A stretch of 64,000 nt of DNA from Streptomyces sp. ISL-100 (GCF_018614615.1 NZ_JAGGOK010000031.1:62001-126000); one strand, 5' to 3'. Counted from the first letter of the stretch, positions 1 through 9,283 are shown. Program-made: numbers and translations. The notes: generated by a model from the letters alone, not told the origin.

Positions 1-89
1 CGTACGAAGTCACCCTCGACGCCTACGGAGCGCTCACCGGCTACCGGCGCGCCCGCCGCTACGAGCGCGGCAGGGCGGACCGTTCGTAA
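1..89 (+). CDS. gvpO: GvpO, gas vesicle protein (C-terminal fragment, cut by window edge)
   Basis: The reading frame is open from the edge (first full codon at 3) to a TAA at 87-89. The last 28 residues run YEVTLDAYGALTGYRRARRY and then an Arg/Gly-rich end, the usual C-terminus of actinobacterial GvpO. GvpO is a small accessory protein found at the head of actinomycete gas vesicle clusters. Only the tail is visible, so the call rests on this motif and on the gvpA-F-G-J-L-S-K genes that follow in the expected order. Confidence 0.75.
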   Translation, partial: YEVTLDAYGALTGYRRARRYERGRADRS

Positions 90-143
90 CCGCAAGTTCA
101 GACCAATCCCAGACCAACCCAACACTAAGGAGGGCCGGTCGGC

Positions 144-578
144 ATGACCGTAGTCCCGGCACAGCAAGGCGGAGGTGGCGGCGGTACCAGCGGCCTCTAC
201 GACGTCCTGGAACTGGTCCTCGACCGAGGGCTCGTCATCGACGCGTTCGTACGTGTCTCCCTGGTCGGCATCGAAATCCTCAAAATCGACATCCGCGTCG
301 TGGTGGCGAGCGTCGACACGTACCTGCGCTTCGCCGAGGCCTGTAACCGCCTCGACCTCGAAACCGGCGCCAACAAGAGCCCCGGACTCCCCGAGATCGT
401 CGGTGACATCACCGAGTCAGGCGCCCGCGGCAAGTCCAAGGGCGCACTGTCCGGAGCCGCGGAAACCATCTCGGGCGCGTTCAAGCAGGCCCGCGGTAGC
501 GGTGACGAACAGCCGGAACCGAAGTCGAGTTCCCGGCGCAGCACCACCGCGTCCCGCCGGAAGGAGGAGCAGGAGTGA
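144..578 (+). CDS. gvpA: GvpA-family gas vesicle shell protein with long tail
   Basis: This is the gas vesicle structural protein (Gas_vesicle family), which assembles into the ribbed protein shell. Residues about 18-75 are the conserved hydrophobic core ([20 protein letters not shown], then [20 protein letters not shown]). It is 144 aa against about 70 for cyanobacterial GvpA; the extra half is a Gly/Ser then Arg/Lys/Glu-rich tail, common in the Streptomyces version. AAGGAGGG lies about 10 bases before the ATG. The stop overlaps the gvpF GTG start by 4 bases (GTGA), so the two are translationally coupled. It could equally be named gvpJ; position right after gvpO favours gvpA. Confidence 0.85.
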   Translation: MTVVPAQQGGGGGGTSGLYDVLELVLDRGLVIDAFVRVSLVGIEILKIDIRVVVASVDTYLRFAEACNRLDLETGANKSPGLPEIVGDITESGARGKSKGALSGAAETISGAFKQARGSGDEQPEPKSSSRRSTTASRRKEEQE

Positions 579-1291
579 GTACGTACGTCTACGGCATCGC
601 ACGCGCAAACCACCCCGAACTCCCCGACCCGACGGGCGGAGTCGGCGACCCGCCGATGCCCGTACGCACCCTCAGGACCGGCGAACTGACCGCCCTCGTG
701 AGTGACGCCCCCGAGGACCTCAGGCCCAAGCGCCGCGATCTGCTGGCCCACCAGACCGTGCTCGCGGACGCCGGCGCCGAGGGCGCCGTGCTGCCGATGC
801 GCTTCGGAAGCCTGTCGGCCGACGACGAGTCCGTACGCACGGTGCTCGCCGAACGCGAGAAGCACTACCTGGAGCGGCTCGACGCACTCGACAACAAGGT
901 CGAGTACAACGTGAAGGCCACGCACGACGAGGAGGCCGTCCTGCACCAGGTGCTGGCGGACGACGCCGAACTGCGCGCGCTCAACGAGGCCAACAGGGCG
1001 GCCGGCGGCGGAACGTACGAACAGAAGCTGCGGCTCGGCGAACGCGTGGTGGCCGCCGTGCAGGACCGCGAACGGCGCGACGGCGAACTGGTGCGCCAGG
1101 CCCTGGAGGCAGCGGCGGGATCCGTCAGCCCCGGGCCGGAGAGCAGCGGCTGGCTGGCGAATGTCTCCTTCCTCGTCGACCGCGACCGCACCGCGGAGTT
1201 CGTGGAGGCGGCCGACGCGCTGCGCAAGGAGCACCCCCATCTCGTGCTCCAGGTGAACGGCCCACTGCCGCCGTACAGCTTCGTGGAGTGA
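575..1291 (+). CDS. gvpF: GvpF/GvpL-family gas vesicle protein
   Basis: A 238-residue GvpL/GvpF family protein, an accessory factor in gas vesicle assembly thought to bind GvpA and start nucleation. It begins [18 protein letters not shown], has the family segment [10 protein letters not shown] near residue 72, a central EYNVKA strand, and ends [11 protein letters not shown], the typical GvpL/F terminus. The GTG start overlaps the gvpA stop by 4 bases. A second, diverged paralogue (gvpL) lies three genes downstream. Confidence 0.9.
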   Translation: MSTYVYGIARANHPELPDPTGGVGDPPMPVRTLRTGELTALVSDAPEDLRPKRRDLLAHQTVLADAGAEGAVLPMRFGSLSADDESVRTVLAEREKHYLERLDALDNKVEYNVKATHDEEAVLHQVLADDAELRALNEANRAAGGGTYEQKLRLGERVVAAVQDRERRDGELVRQALEAAAGSVSPGPESSGWLANVSFLVDRDRTAEFVEAADALRKEHPHLVLQVNGPLPPYSFVE

Positions 1292-1312
1292 CGAGGAAAG
1301 GAGCGAGCAGCT

Positions 1313-1549
1313 ATGGGCCTCCTCGGTGAGCTGCTGCTCCTGCCCGTGGCCCCTGTCCGCGGCACCGGCTGGGTGCTGCGGCAGGTGGTCGCGGAGGCGG
1401 AGCGGCAGTACTACGACCCGTCGGCCATCCAGCGCGAACTGTCCCTCCTGGAGCGGCGGCTCGAAGCGGGAGAGATCGACGAGGCCGAATTTGACCGCCG
1501 GGAGGACGAACTCCTCGACCGGCTGGAGAAGAGGAACCCGACGACATGA
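1313..1549 (+). CDS. gvpG: GvpG gas vesicle protein
   Basis: A 78-residue protein beginning MGLLGELLLLPVAPVRGTGW and continuing to an acidic helical half (LERRLEAGEIDEAEFDRRED). This is the GvpG family, a short accessory protein of gas vesicle biogenesis with a hydrophobic N-terminus and a charged helix. GGAAAGGAG lies just upstream of the ATG. It lies 21 bases after gvpF and 19 before gvpJ. In many Streptomyces clusters gvpY and gvpZ sit between gvpG and gvpJ; they are absent here. Confidence 0.9.
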   Translation: MGLLGELLLLPVAPVRGTGWVLRQVVAEAERQYYDPSAIQRELSLLERRLEAGEIDEAEFDRREDELLDRLEKRNPTT

Positions 1550-1568
1550 ACAGAAGCCCGAGCCGCCG

Positions 1569-1906
1569 ATGACGACGCCGAACAGACTTCCCGACCCGTA
1601 CGCTTCCAATGGAAGCGCGAATCTCGCGGACATTCTTGAGCGCGTACTGGACAAGGGAATCGTCATCGCCGGAGACATCAAGATAAATCTCCTCGACATC
1701 GAACTCCTCACCATCAAACTGCGCCTCATCGTCGCTTCCGTCGACAAGGCGAAGGAGATGGGCATCGACTGGTGGGAGGACGACCCGTCTCTTTCCTCCG
1801 GCGCCCGTCGCCGTGAACTGGCCGAGGAGAATGAGCGGTTGCAGCGGCGCGTCGCCGATCTGGAGGCCGCGTCGTCGCCCGCTCTCGAAGAGCGCGAGGA
1901 CCAGGC

Positions 1907-1910
<4 letters not shown>
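1569..1910 (+). CDS. gvpJ: GvpJ, GvpA-family minor gas vesicle protein
   Basis: A 113-residue GvpA-family paralogue. The core (LADILERVLDKGIVIAGDIK, then INLLDIELLTIKLRLIVASV) at residues about 19-58 matches the Gas_vesicle domain; a WWEDDP motif and an acidic/Arg-rich coiled helix (ELAEENERLQRRVADLEA) follow. The start is taken at the ATG of MTTPNRLPDPY, 19 bases after gvpG; earlier in-frame codons lie inside gvpG. The stop overlaps the gvpL ATG by 4 bases (ATGA). The WW motif and coiled tail fit GvpJ, a minor shell component, rather than GvpA. Confidence 0.85.
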
Positions 1911-2739
<829 letters not shown>

Positions 2740-2743
<4 letters not shown>

Positions 2744-2949
2744 CGACGCCGCAGCCACCCGACACCGCGCCCCTCGCCCAGCGCCAACTCGCCCTCGTGG
2801 ACCTGCTGGACCGGCTGCTGGCCGGCGGAGTCGTGATCACCGGTGACCTGACCCTGCGCATCGCCGACGTCGATCTCGTACGGGTCGACCTCAACGCCCT
2901 CATCAGCTCCGTCAACGTCGACGTGCCGTCCCCGTTCGAGGAGGAGTAG
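2740..2949 (+). CDS. gvpS: GvpS, short GvpA-family gas vesicle protein
   Basis: A 69-residue protein with the GvpA-like core (LVDLLDRLLAGGVVITGDLT, then LRIADVDLVRVDLNALISSV) and almost nothing else. This length and its place between gvpL and gvpK match actinomycete gvpS. The ATG at 2740 overlaps the gvpL stop by 4 bases. It is the third GvpA-family paralogue in the cluster, with gvpA and gvpJ. Confidence 0.82.
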
Positions 2950-2954
2950 TCCGC

Positions 2955-3272
2955 ATGACCCCCGAAGCCACTGGGACCACACAAACCACCGAAGGCCGCC
3001 GCCGGGTGGAGCTCGACGCCGACACCGTCGAGCGCGATCTGGTCAAGCTCGTCCTGACGGTCGTGGAGCTGCTGCGCCAGCTGATGGAACGCCAGGCGCT
3101 GCGCCGCGTGGAGACCGGAGACCTCAGCGAGGAGCAGGAGGAGCGGATCGGCATGACGCTGATGCTGCTGGAGGACCGGATGGACGTGCTGCGCACCCGC
3201 TTCGGCCTCGAACCCGAGGATCTCAATATCGACCTCGGGCCGTTGGGGCCACTGCTGCCCAGAGGTGAATAG
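2955..3272 (+). CDS. gvpK: GvpK gas vesicle protein
   Basis: A 105-residue GvpK-family protein. RVELDADTVERDLVKLVLTV and VELLRQLMERQALRRVE are the family hallmark helices, followed by LSEEQEERIG and the end DLGPLGPLLPRGE. GvpK is a conserved accessory protein needed for vesicle assembly. It starts 6 bases after gvpS and is the last gene of the cluster; a strong terminator follows within 10 bases. Confidence 0.9.
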   Translation: MTPEATGTTQTTEGRRRVELDADTVERDLVKLVLTVVELLRQLMERQALRRVETGDLSEEQEERIGMTLMLLEDRMDVLRTRFGLEPEDLNIDLGPLGPLLPRGE

Positions 3273-3278
3273 GAAAAA

Positions 3279-3334
3279 GAGGCAACAGAAGCGGGGCGGC
3301 GGCCCGAAGGCCGCCGCCCCGCTTCTGTTGCCTC
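3279..3334. terminator. 26-bp hairpin terminator after gvpK
   Basis: A perfect inverted repeat with arms at 3279-3304 and 3309-3334 and a CGAA tetraloop at 3305-3308. The outer part reads GAGGCAACAGAAGCGGGG. It begins 7 bases after the gvpK stop and ends 3 bases before the stop of the convergent gene at 3337, so it probably terminates both transcripts. There is no long T run, which is normal for Streptomyces hairpin terminators. Confidence 0.9.
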
Positions 3335-3336
3335 TC

Positions 3337-3507
3337 CTACCATCGATACCAACGGGACCTGCCACCCGTGGCCGATGTGCTTCGCATCAGGAATCCCAGA
3401 AGCCAGATGACCAGGACCGCGATGGCGATCCACCAGAGAATCTTCACCGCGAATCCGGCACCGAAGAGAATCAGTGCGAGAAGTAGAACCAGCAGGATGG
3501 GAACCAT
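3337..3507 (-). CDS. Small hydrophobic membrane protein
   Basis: A 56-residue protein with two hydrophobic stretches (VPILLVLLLALILFGAGFAV and WWIAIAVLVIWLLGFLM) and a basic, Trp-containing tail (GGRSRWYRW). A perfect GGAGGTGCAC site precedes the ATG at 3507. Such tiny hydrophobic proteins are widespread in Streptomyces, but the function is unknown to me. A GGGTAT hexamer at 3569-3574 on this strand resembles a SigB -10 box, but no GTTT lies at the right distance, so I do not call a promoter. The gene is divergent from the CDF transporter. Confidence 0.8.
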   Translation of the reverse strand: MVPILLVLLLALILFGAGFAVKILWWIAIAVLVIWLLGFLMRSTSATGGRSRWYRW

Positions 3508-3585
3508 AGTGTGCACCTCCTGAATGCGCGAGTTCCCGGATTTCGTACTCATACACCGAATACGCTGAATACCCTGAGAGTTGAT

Positions 3586-4557
3586 GTGACCGGAAAGCCC
3601 GACCGCAAGACCCGGATTACCGTCCTGGTGGCACTCGCCGCCAATCTCGTCATCGCCGCCGCCAAAACAGTCGGCGGACTGGCATCGGGATCGCCCGCCC
3701 TGCTCTCCGAGGCCGCGCACTCCGTAGCGGACAGCCTCAACGAGGTCTTCCTGCTCGCGTCCCTGCACCGCAGCCGCCGCCCGGCGGACCGCAAGCACCC
3801 CTTCGGGTACGGCAAGGAACGCTACTTCTGGGCCCTGCTCGCCGCCGTGGGCATCTTCATCATGGGCGGCTGCTTCTCCTTCTTCCAGGGCTTCGAAGCA
3901 GCCCGCGGCGCCACCGGCGAGGAGTCGCACACCGGTTACGTCGCCGGGCTCGCCGTCCTCGGTGTCGCCCTCCTCGCCGAGGGGGCCTCCCTGGCCCGCG
4001 CCCTCTACCAGGCGCGGCGCCAGCCGGGCACCGGACTGGGCCGCGACCCGGCCCTGCGCACGGTCGTCGCGGAGGACGGCACCGCCGTCGTCGGCGTGCT
4101 GCTCGCCGCGGCCGGCATGGTGCTCCACATGGTGACCGGGGACGTCGTTTACGAAGCGGTCGCGTCCTTCTCCATCGGCCTGCTGCTCGTGTACGTCGCC
4201 TACCGGCTCGGCCGCGACGCCAGGACCCAGCTCATCGGTGAGGCCGCCGACCCCGAACTGCGCGCGCGCATCCGTGCGCTCATCGAGGCTCAGCCGGAGA
4301 TCGACAACGTCGCCGAGCTGCTGACGATGCAGCTCGGACTCGACTCCCTCCTGGTGGCCGCCCGCGTCGACTTGATGCCCGGCCTGGACAGCGAGGAGGT
4401 GGAGCTTGTCTGCGTACGCATCAAACGCTCCGTGAAAATGACCTGGCCGCGAGCCGACCACGTCTTTCTCGACGTCACCGAGGCCCCTTCCGAGGTCCCC
4501 ACAGAGGTCGCGGAGGTCTCAGAGGTCTCTACAGAGGAAGCGGACGGTATACCGTGA
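3586..4557 (+). CDS. Cation diffusion facilitator family metal exporter
   Basis: A 323-residue CDF transporter, which exports Zn2+, Fe2+ or a similar divalent cation in exchange for protons. Residues after MTGKPDRKTR form the first membrane helix (ITVLVALAANLVIAAAK); SEAAHSVADSLNEV carries the HxxxD metal site; RKHPFGYGKERYFW is the classic CDF loop; further membrane helices follow; residues about 215-300 are the cytoplasmic ferredoxin-like domain. I chose the GTG at 3586; the frame is open further upstream but lacks a better ribosome site. The C-terminus is a repetitive Glu-Val-Ser tail. Its last 29 bases overlap the 3' end of the convergent gene. Confidence 0.85.
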   Translation: MTGKPDRKTRITVLVALAANLVIAAAKTVGGLASGSPALLSEAAHSVADSLNEVFLLASLHRSRRPADRKHPFGYGKERYFWALLAAVGIFIMGGCFSFFQGFEAARGATGEESHTGYVAGLAVLGVALLAEGASLARALYQARRQPGTGLGRDPALRTVVAEDGTAVVGVLLAAAGMVLHMVTGDVVYEAVASFSIGLLLVYVAYRLGRDARTQLIGEAADPELRARIRALIEAQPEIDNVAELLTMQLGLDSLLVAARVDLMPGLDSEEVELVCVRIKRSVKMTWPRADHVFLDVTEAPSEVPTEVAEVSEVSTEEADGIP

Positions 4558-6049
4558 GCGCCTCGCCGACCTTGTCGATGACCAACTCCCGCGGCGCCGG
4601 GGCAACTTCACCGTCGTACGCGAGCAGCGTGCCCGGCGCGAGATCCGAGATCCACACCTTGCGCAGCCGCTGGGCAGCGTGCACGGGCGAGCGGCTCAGC
4701 GGCCCCGCCAGCGCCGCCGCCAGCAGCCGCAGGCCCGGCAGCCGCCCGCCGTGCACCACGCGTACGTCGAGCAGCCCGTCGGCCAGGTCGAGGCGCCGGG
4801 CGGGGGTCGCGCCGAAGCGCTGGTACAGGCCGTTGCCCGCGAACAGCATCCACAGCGCGCGCCGACGCCCCTTGTGCTCCCCGATGTTGGCTACCAGCGG
4901 CCGCTCGCCGCGCAGCACCTCGGCCGCCGCCAGTACGCCGGCGGGCCAGCCGCCGATGCGCGGGGCCCAGCGTTCCCGGATCCGTACCAGCTCGGGATAG
5001 ACGCCCAGGCTGAAGGTGTTGAGGAAATGACCCGGCTTGCCGCACGGCCCCGGTCCGGGCGTGAAGCGGCCCAGGTCCACCTTGACCGCGTCGCCGGACG
5101 CCAGGGCCCGGCAGGTGTCGTGGACTTCCTCGATTCCCAGGTCGTACGCGAAATGATTCAGCGTGCCGCCGGGGAACACGGCGAGCGGCACCCCGTGACG
5201 GACCGCGGCGACCGCGGCCTGGTTGACCGTGCCGTCCCCGCCGCAGATGCCGAGCGCCCGCCCCTGCTGCGCCGCCTTTTCCAGTTCGGCCGACAGCTCA
5301 CCGGGCTCGCACTCGACGACGTGGGCGAGCGGCAGCGCGTCCCGTACGAGCGCCGCCGTGGCCACAGCCGAACCCGACTGTTTGTTGACCACGACGATCA
5401 GGTCCCTGCCGCCGGGCAGCGCGGGGGCTTCGGTGTACGGCCTCCCGGGGGTGGGGATCTGCGCCCGCGTCGGTACGACACCGCGCACCGCGAACGCCGC
5501 TCCCACACCCAGCGCCGCCCCGACCAGCACATCGCTCGGATAGTGCGCGCCCGTATAGATGCGGGAGAAGGCCACCGACGCCGCGACCGGGGCCACGACC
5601 GCACCCCACCCCCTGGACTCCAGCGCGACACCCGTCGCGAAGGCCGCGGCGGAGGCGGAGTGCCCGGAGGGGAAGGAGGTGGTGATCGGCTGGCGCTTGA
5701 GCTGCCGCATCAGCGGCACCGCGTCCAGGACGGGCCTTATCCGGCGTACCGAACGCTTCCCGATGGTGTTCACGGTGACCGACGCCAGCGCGAGCGAGGC
5801 GACACCGCGCACGGCGGCCCGGCGGGCGCGGGTGCTGCCGCCGAGGGCCGCGATCCCGGCAGCCGTGGCGAACCACAGCACACCGTGGTTCGCCCCGTGG
5901 CTCAGGCGCGGCAGGACGCGGTCCGCGCCCGGCCAGTGGTGGGTCGCCACGCCGTGGAAGAGCGCCCGGTCACGGGCGCTCAGCCAGGCGGCGATCCGCC
6001 CCGGCGCCCGGGGCGGGACATGCTTGTGTGCTGCGTGTGCGGAAGGCAT
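4529..6049 (-). CDS. PAP2 phosphatase - diacylglycerol kinase fusion protein
   Basis: A 506-residue two-domain lipid enzyme. Residues about 25-200 are a PAP2 (phosphatidic acid phosphatase type 2) membrane domain with all three motifs: KRSVRRIRP, FPSGHSAS and SRIYTGAHYPSD. Residues about 215-500 are a DAGK catalytic domain with VVVNKQSGSA, GGDGTVNQA and FPGGTLNHFA. The two activities run in opposite directions (dephosphorylation and phosphorylation of lipids), so the fusion may balance phosphatidate and diacylglycerol or isoprenoid pools. Similar fusions are common in Streptomyces. The 3' end overlaps the CDF gene by 29 bases tail to tail. Confidence 0.88.
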   Translation of the reverse strand: MPSAHAAHKHVPPRAPGRIAAWLSARDRALFHGVATHHWPGADRVLPRLSHGANHGVLWFATAAGIAALGGSTRARRAAVRGVASLALASVTVNTIGKRSVRRIRPVLDAVPLMRQLKRQPITTSFPSGHSASAAAFATGVALESRGWGAVVAPVAASVAFSRIYTGAHYPSDVLVGAALGVGAAFAVRGVVPTRAQIPTPGRPYTEAPALPGGRDLIVVVNKQSGSAVATAALVRDALPLAHVVECEPGELSAELEKAAQQGRALGICGGDGTVNQAAVAAVRHGVPLAVFPGGTLNHFAYDLGIEEVHDTCRALASGDAVKVDLGRFTPGPGPCGKPGHFLNTFSLGVYPELVRIRERWAPRIGGWPAGVLAAAEVLRGERPLVANIGEHKGRRRALWMLFAGNGLYQRFGATPARRLDLADGLLDVRVVHGGRLPGLRLLAAALAGPLSRSPVHAAQRLRKVWISDLAPGTLLAYDGEVAPAPRELVIDKVGEALTVYRPLPL

Positions 6050-6106
6050 GGCACGCGAGTACCCGCCGGAACGCCTCCCGAATCCGGCGGCCGAATCCAG
6101 CGGTCG

Positions 6107-6133
6107 AATCCGGCCCGTCCGGTGTTTGAGGAC
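6107..6133 (+). repeat. Dispersed repeat element, core only (copy A)
   Basis: Contains AATC-N3-CCCGTCCGG-N-GTTTGAGGAC, the core motif shared with copies at 15601, 46453 and 63786 and, in broken form, at 50192. It lies immediately downstream of the baeRF2 stop (6137). GTCC and GGAC can pair as a small hairpin. Three AATCC-containing units precede it (6080-6110). Confidence 0.65.
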
Positions 6134-6136
6134 CGG

Positions 6137-7288
6137 CTATGTCCCGTCCGGCCGCGACCACCGCAGCAGCGCCCCCAGCCCGCCCGCGGGGCCGGCGATG
6201 TCCGGGGCGTCGTCGCCCGCCGGCGGGACCATGACCGCCTCGGCGCCGGTCATGGCGGCCGAGCGCAGCAGCGCATCGTCGGCGCGAGCGGTGTGCGGCT
6301 CGCGCTCACTCAGGTAGCGCGCGTCTGTACGGCGTACGGCCAGCTGGTCGGGCTCGTCGCCCACCCACACCTCGCGGGCGGCGTCGGGCCCGTCGGGGTC
6401 CACCAGCAGCTCGGAGATCCGGTGCTCACGCGCCGCGTCCACGAGCGCGGGCACCCCTTCGGCCGCGACGACGATGCCGCCGTCCACCGACGGGTCGCGC
6501 GCGGCGCGGAAGCGCTCCAGCTCGGCGGCGGCATGCCTGCGCGCGTGCTCCTGCCTGGCCCGTTCCACGTCCTCGTCCAGCAGCCTGGTGTCCGCCCCGG
6601 CCGACCGGCCGCCGTGGCCCGTTTCGATGGTCAGGGGCTGGAGCCGCTGCGGAAGCGCGTCGTGCACGGCGCGCCGCTCGCGCTCGTCGCCCGCCAGGAC
6701 CACCAGTCCCGCGCGTGTCTCCTCCTGACAGGCACTCAGCGCCTCGGCGGTGTCGCGGGCGTTCTGCTCCCAGGTGTTCTCGACCTTCAGCTGGAAATGG
6801 CGTTCGGACCAGTCGTCACTCGCGGTGCGGTGCAGCGGCCACTCCTCACCGTGGATCTGTCCGGCGGGACGGCTGCCCAGGGTGGTGCGCAGCTCGAAGT
6901 CGGCGCCTTTGCGGTCGACGTACGCGACCAGGCAGACCGGTTCCTCGCCCGCGAGACCGAGCAGCGGGCCGACCCGCGGCAGCACGGACCAGCTGGTCAC
7001 GGGGACCGGCGGGCGTATCGCCAGGGGCGGGTCCAGTACCACTTCGCCGCCGTGCGCGAAGACGGCGCGGCCCGCGGGCGCCGCACTGTGGGTGTACGAG
7101 GCCAGGGCGTCGTAGACGGCGTACCCCGTCGCCTCGTCGGCTCCCTGTTCCAGCAGGTCGCGGCAGGCCTGGCGGGCGTGGAGCTCGCGCCGTTCGGGAG
7201 TGGACTCGTCGACGGTGGAGGTATCGGCGTAGACCGAGGCCCACGGGCCGGCACGTTCGTACAGTGGGGTGAGGAATGAGAGGTCCAT
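6137..7288 (-). CDS. baeRF2-type (bacterial eRF1-like) protein
   Basis: A 383-residue protein of the baeRF family 2 (mycobacterial Rv2629-like), related to the catalytic domain of archaeal/eukaryotic release factor eRF1 and to Vms1. It begins MDLSFLTPLYERAGPWASVY, has the strand-rich N-domain, and in the eRF1-like middle EERRAG-type helices (EETRAGLVVLAGDERERRAV) and the C-terminal GIVVAAEGVPALVDAA. Members may act on stalled ribosomes or ribosome dormancy, but the substrate is not established. The start is the ATG at 7288 with GGAGGGA upstream; in-frame sequence further upstream runs antisense through the next gene. Confidence 0.72.
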   Translation of the reverse strand: MDLSFLTPLYERAGPWASVYADTSTVDESTPERRELHARQACRDLLEQGADEATGYAVYDALASYTHSAAPAGRAVFAHGGEVVLDPPLAIRPPVPVTSWSVLPRVGPLLGLAGEEPVCLVAYVDRKGADFELRTTLGSRPAGQIHGEEWPLHRTASDDWSERHFQLKVENTWEQNARDTAEALSACQEETRAGLVVLAGDERERRAVHDALPQRLQPLTIETGHGGRSAGADTRLLDEDVERARQEHARRHAAAELERFRAARDPSVDGGIVVAAEGVPALVDAAREHRISELLVDPDGPDAAREVWVGDEPDQLAVRRTDARYLSEREPHTARADDALLRSAAMTGAEAVMVPPAGDDAPDIAGPAGGLGALLRWSRPDGT

Positions 7289-7343
7289 TGCTCCCTCCGG
7301 GATGTCTGGTAGGACGTGCACGGCGGGTACCCGAAGGTGAACC

Positions 7344-7928
7344 ATGAACACCATGGACTCGAACCTGAACCCGCTCCTCAAGCGCCACAGCGAAGCGCTC
7401 GCCCTCTTCGGCGGCCACGTGCACGCCGTACGCGAGAACCAGTGGCAGGCGCAGACCCCCTGCACCGACTGGTCGGTGCGCGATCTCGTCAACCATCTGA
7501 CCTTGGAACAGCTGTGGGTACCCCCGCTGGTGACCGAGCAGCGCACGATCGACGAGGTCGACATCGAAGGCGACGTGCTGGGCGACGACCCGATGGCCGC
7601 CTGGGACCGCGCGGCCGACGACGCGCGCGAAGCTCTCGCCGCGCCGGGGGCGCTGGAGCGGACGGTGGAGCTGTCGTACGGGAAGACCGCCTGCGCGGCG
7701 TACTGCGCGCAGATGGTCTCCGACCTCGTGGTGCACGCCTGGGACCTGGCGCGGGCGATCGGCGCTGACGAGCGGCTGCCCGAGGACCTCGTGAACTTCA
7801 CGGTGCGCGAAGTGGGACCTTACTCCGCCGACCTGGAGAAGAGCGGTCTGTTCGCCGCTCCGGTGGAACCGCCCCCTGGAGCCGACGTACAGACCAAGCT
7901 GCTCGCTCTGCTGGGACGCCGTGTCTGA
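7344..7928 (+). CDS. TIGR03086-type mycothiol-dependent/DinB-fold metal-binding protein
   Basis: A 194-residue four-helix DinB/maleylpyruvate-isomerase-like protein. PCTDWSVRDLVNHL (about residue 38) carries the first metal-binding His and SDLVVHAWDLARAIG (about 138) the second His pair region, both diagnostic for actinobacterial MDMPI-N/TIGR03086 proteins. These are presumed mycothiol-dependent transferases or isomerases; the substrate is unknown. ATG at 7344 or 7353 is possible; GAAGGTGAACC precedes the first. It is divergent from the baeRF2 gene with 55 bases between, including the palindrome GGGTACCC at 7325-7332. Confidence 0.78.
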   Translation: MNTMDSNLNPLLKRHSEALALFGGHVHAVRENQWQAQTPCTDWSVRDLVNHLTLEQLWVPPLVTEQRTIDEVDIEGDVLGDDPMAAWDRAADDAREALAAPGALERTVELSYGKTACAAYCAQMVSDLVVHAWDLARAIGADERLPEDLVNFTVREVGPYSADLEKSGLFAAPVEPPPGADVQTKLLALLGRRV

Positions 7929-7942
7929 CAGCCAGGGCTTGG

Positions 7943-8488
7943 CTAGGGCTTGGACGTGCGCGCGAACTCCTCCGTGAAGGTCGTGCAGAACGCCTTGAGG
8001 TCGTCGGGCTTGCGGCTGGTGATCAGCGTGGCGGGAGCCGCTTCGCAGACCTTCACCTGCTCGTCGACCCAGGTGCCGCCCGCGTTGCGGATGTCTGTAC
8101 GCAGACTGGGCCATGAGGTCAGCGTCCTGCCGCGCACGACATCCGCCTCGACGAGCGTCCAGGGGCCGTGGCAGATGGACGCGACCGGCTTGCCCGCGTC
8201 GAAGAAGGCGCGTACGAACGCCACGGCCTTCTCGTCCATGCGCAGGAAGTCCGGGTTGGCGACGCCTCCGGGGAGTACCAGGCCGCCGTACTCCTCGACC
8301 GACGCGTCGCCGACCACCTGGTCGACGGGGAAGGTGTCCGCCTTGTCGAGGTGGTTGAAGGCCTGGACCTTGCCCGGTTTCGTGCAGACCAGCCGGGGTG
8401 TGTCACCCGTGTCGGTCACCGCCTGCCAGGGCTCGGTGAGTTCGACCTGCTCGACGCCCTTGGGCGCCACGAGAAACGCGATCCGCAT
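7943..8488 (-). CDS. DJ-1/PfpI family protein (class I glutamine amidotransferase-like)
   Basis: A 181-residue DJ-1/PfpI protein. The nucleophile elbow is SICHGPWTLVEADVVRGRTL with Cys in a tight turn, preceded by EYGGLVLPGG and followed by ITSRKPDDL, as in the protease/chaperone/deglycase-like PfpI subgroup. Likely a stress protein acting on damaged or glycated proteins. It lies 45 bases downstream of the CBS gene on the same strand, so both probably share the SigB-type promoter at 9019-9042. Confidence 0.87.
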   Translation of the reverse strand: MRIAFLVAPKGVEQVELTEPWQAVTDTGDTPRLVCTKPGKVQAFNHLDKADTFPVDQVVGDASVEEYGGLVLPGGVANPDFLRMDEKAVAFVRAFFDAGKPVASICHGPWTLVEADVVRGRTLTSWPSLRTDIRNAGGTWVDEQVKVCEAAPATLITSRKPDDLKAFCTTFTEEFARTSKP

Positions 8489-8533
8489 CGTGCTCCCTTC
8501 CTGGAACTGTGTGCCGCGTGTGCTGTCGGTGCC

Positions 8534-8971
8534 TCAGGCGCCGGTCCCCGGCCCCGCGCTGGGTGCGGCCCGGCTGATGTCGGCGAGCGCCGACTGCGGG
8601 TCCTGGAACTCCGCGAGGTCGCCAATACTCACCACACCGAGCGGCCGGCCGTCCTCGACGACAGGGAGCCGCCTGACCGCGTGCTGCCGCATCAGGGTGA
8701 CCGCCGTCGACACCTCGTCGTCCGGGCCGATGCACACCGGCGCCGGTGTGCATACGGACTGGGCGCTGACGGTGAGGGGATCGACGCCGTCCGCGACCGC
8801 GCGCAGCGCGATGTCCCGGTCGGTGAGCACACCTATCAGATGGTTGTCCTGCGCTACGAGCACATCACCGATGTCCTGCGCGCGCATCAGCTGCGCCGCT
8901 TCCACGAGCGAGGCGTCGGGCCGTACGGCTGCGACGCCTGCCGTCATCACTTCCCTCACGAACTGGGCCAT
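8534..8971 (-). CDS. Tandem CBS-domain protein
   Basis: A 145-residue protein made of two CBS domains (a Bateman module). The first runs FVREVMTAGVAAVRPDASLV to GVLTDRDIALRAVADG, the second TPAPVCIGPDDEVSTAVTLM to LGVVSIGDLAEFQDP. Such stand-alone modules bind adenine nucleotides and act as stress or energy sensors. The start at 8971 (MAQFVREVM) is preferred; an in-frame ATG at 8986 would add five residues. A near-perfect SigB-type promoter lies 48-71 bases upstream. The last 25 residues (SRAAPSAGPGTGA) are outside the fold. Confidence 0.87.
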   Translation of the reverse strand: MAQFVREVMTAGVAAVRPDASLVEAAQLMRAQDIGDVLVAQDNHLIGVLTDRDIALRAVADGVDPLTVSAQSVCTPAPVCIGPDDEVSTAVTLMRQHAVRRLPVVEDGRPLGVVSIGDLAEFQDPQSALADISRAAPSAGPGTGA

Positions 8972-9018
8972 GGCTGTCCGCCTCATCTCTTCACTCGCAC
9001 TGCTGGCTACCGGCGCGG

Positions 9019-9042
9019 GTACCCGTCGCGCGGGTGGCAAAC
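9019..9042 (-). promoter_or_regulatory. SigB-type stress promoter for CBS/PfpI genes
   Basis: On the minus strand: GTTT (9039-9042), 14 bases, GGGTAC (9019-9024). This is an exact match to the Streptomyces SigB/F-family consensus GTTT-N14-16-GGGTAC/T. The transcript would start near 9011, about 40 bases before the CBS ATG. A SigB-family sigma factor gene lies 2.5 kb away at 11553. Confidence 0.75.
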
Positions 9043-9283
9043 ATCCGTCTGCGTGGGGTGTTTGAGGCGCGGGGGACGGGGGACTCGGTGCGCGGCTGAG
9101 CGGCCACTTGGGAAAAAGGGATGGATCTCCGGGCGCGTTCCCGCACCGCTTCGAACGGCGGCGGTGCGGGCCGCGCCCGGAGTGTTCGTTACGGCTCCCG
9201 GCGGCTTCCGACGGCTTCCGGGGTTTGCCCACCGCTGTGCTGGTCACCCGGCACGCAGGCCGTCCCAAGGAAGGACAGAGCCA

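Noticed and set aside
4679..7279. An 866-codon open frame on the plus strand over the PAP2/DAGK and baeRF2 genes
   Set aside because: Low-complexity Arg/Gly/Pro translation typical of antisense GC-rich sequence; both genes on the other strand are clear families.
7325..7332. GGGTACCC between the baeRF2 and DinB-like genes as a bidirectional SigB promoter
   Set aside because: The -10-like hexamer is present on both strands but no GTTT lies 14-16 bases upstream on either; the nearest are GTTC at 13 and GTCT at 17.
9055..9085. GTGTTTGAGGCGCGGGGGAC as another copy of the dispersed repeat
   Set aside because: Only about 12 bases of the core match and no hairpin or outer repeat follows.
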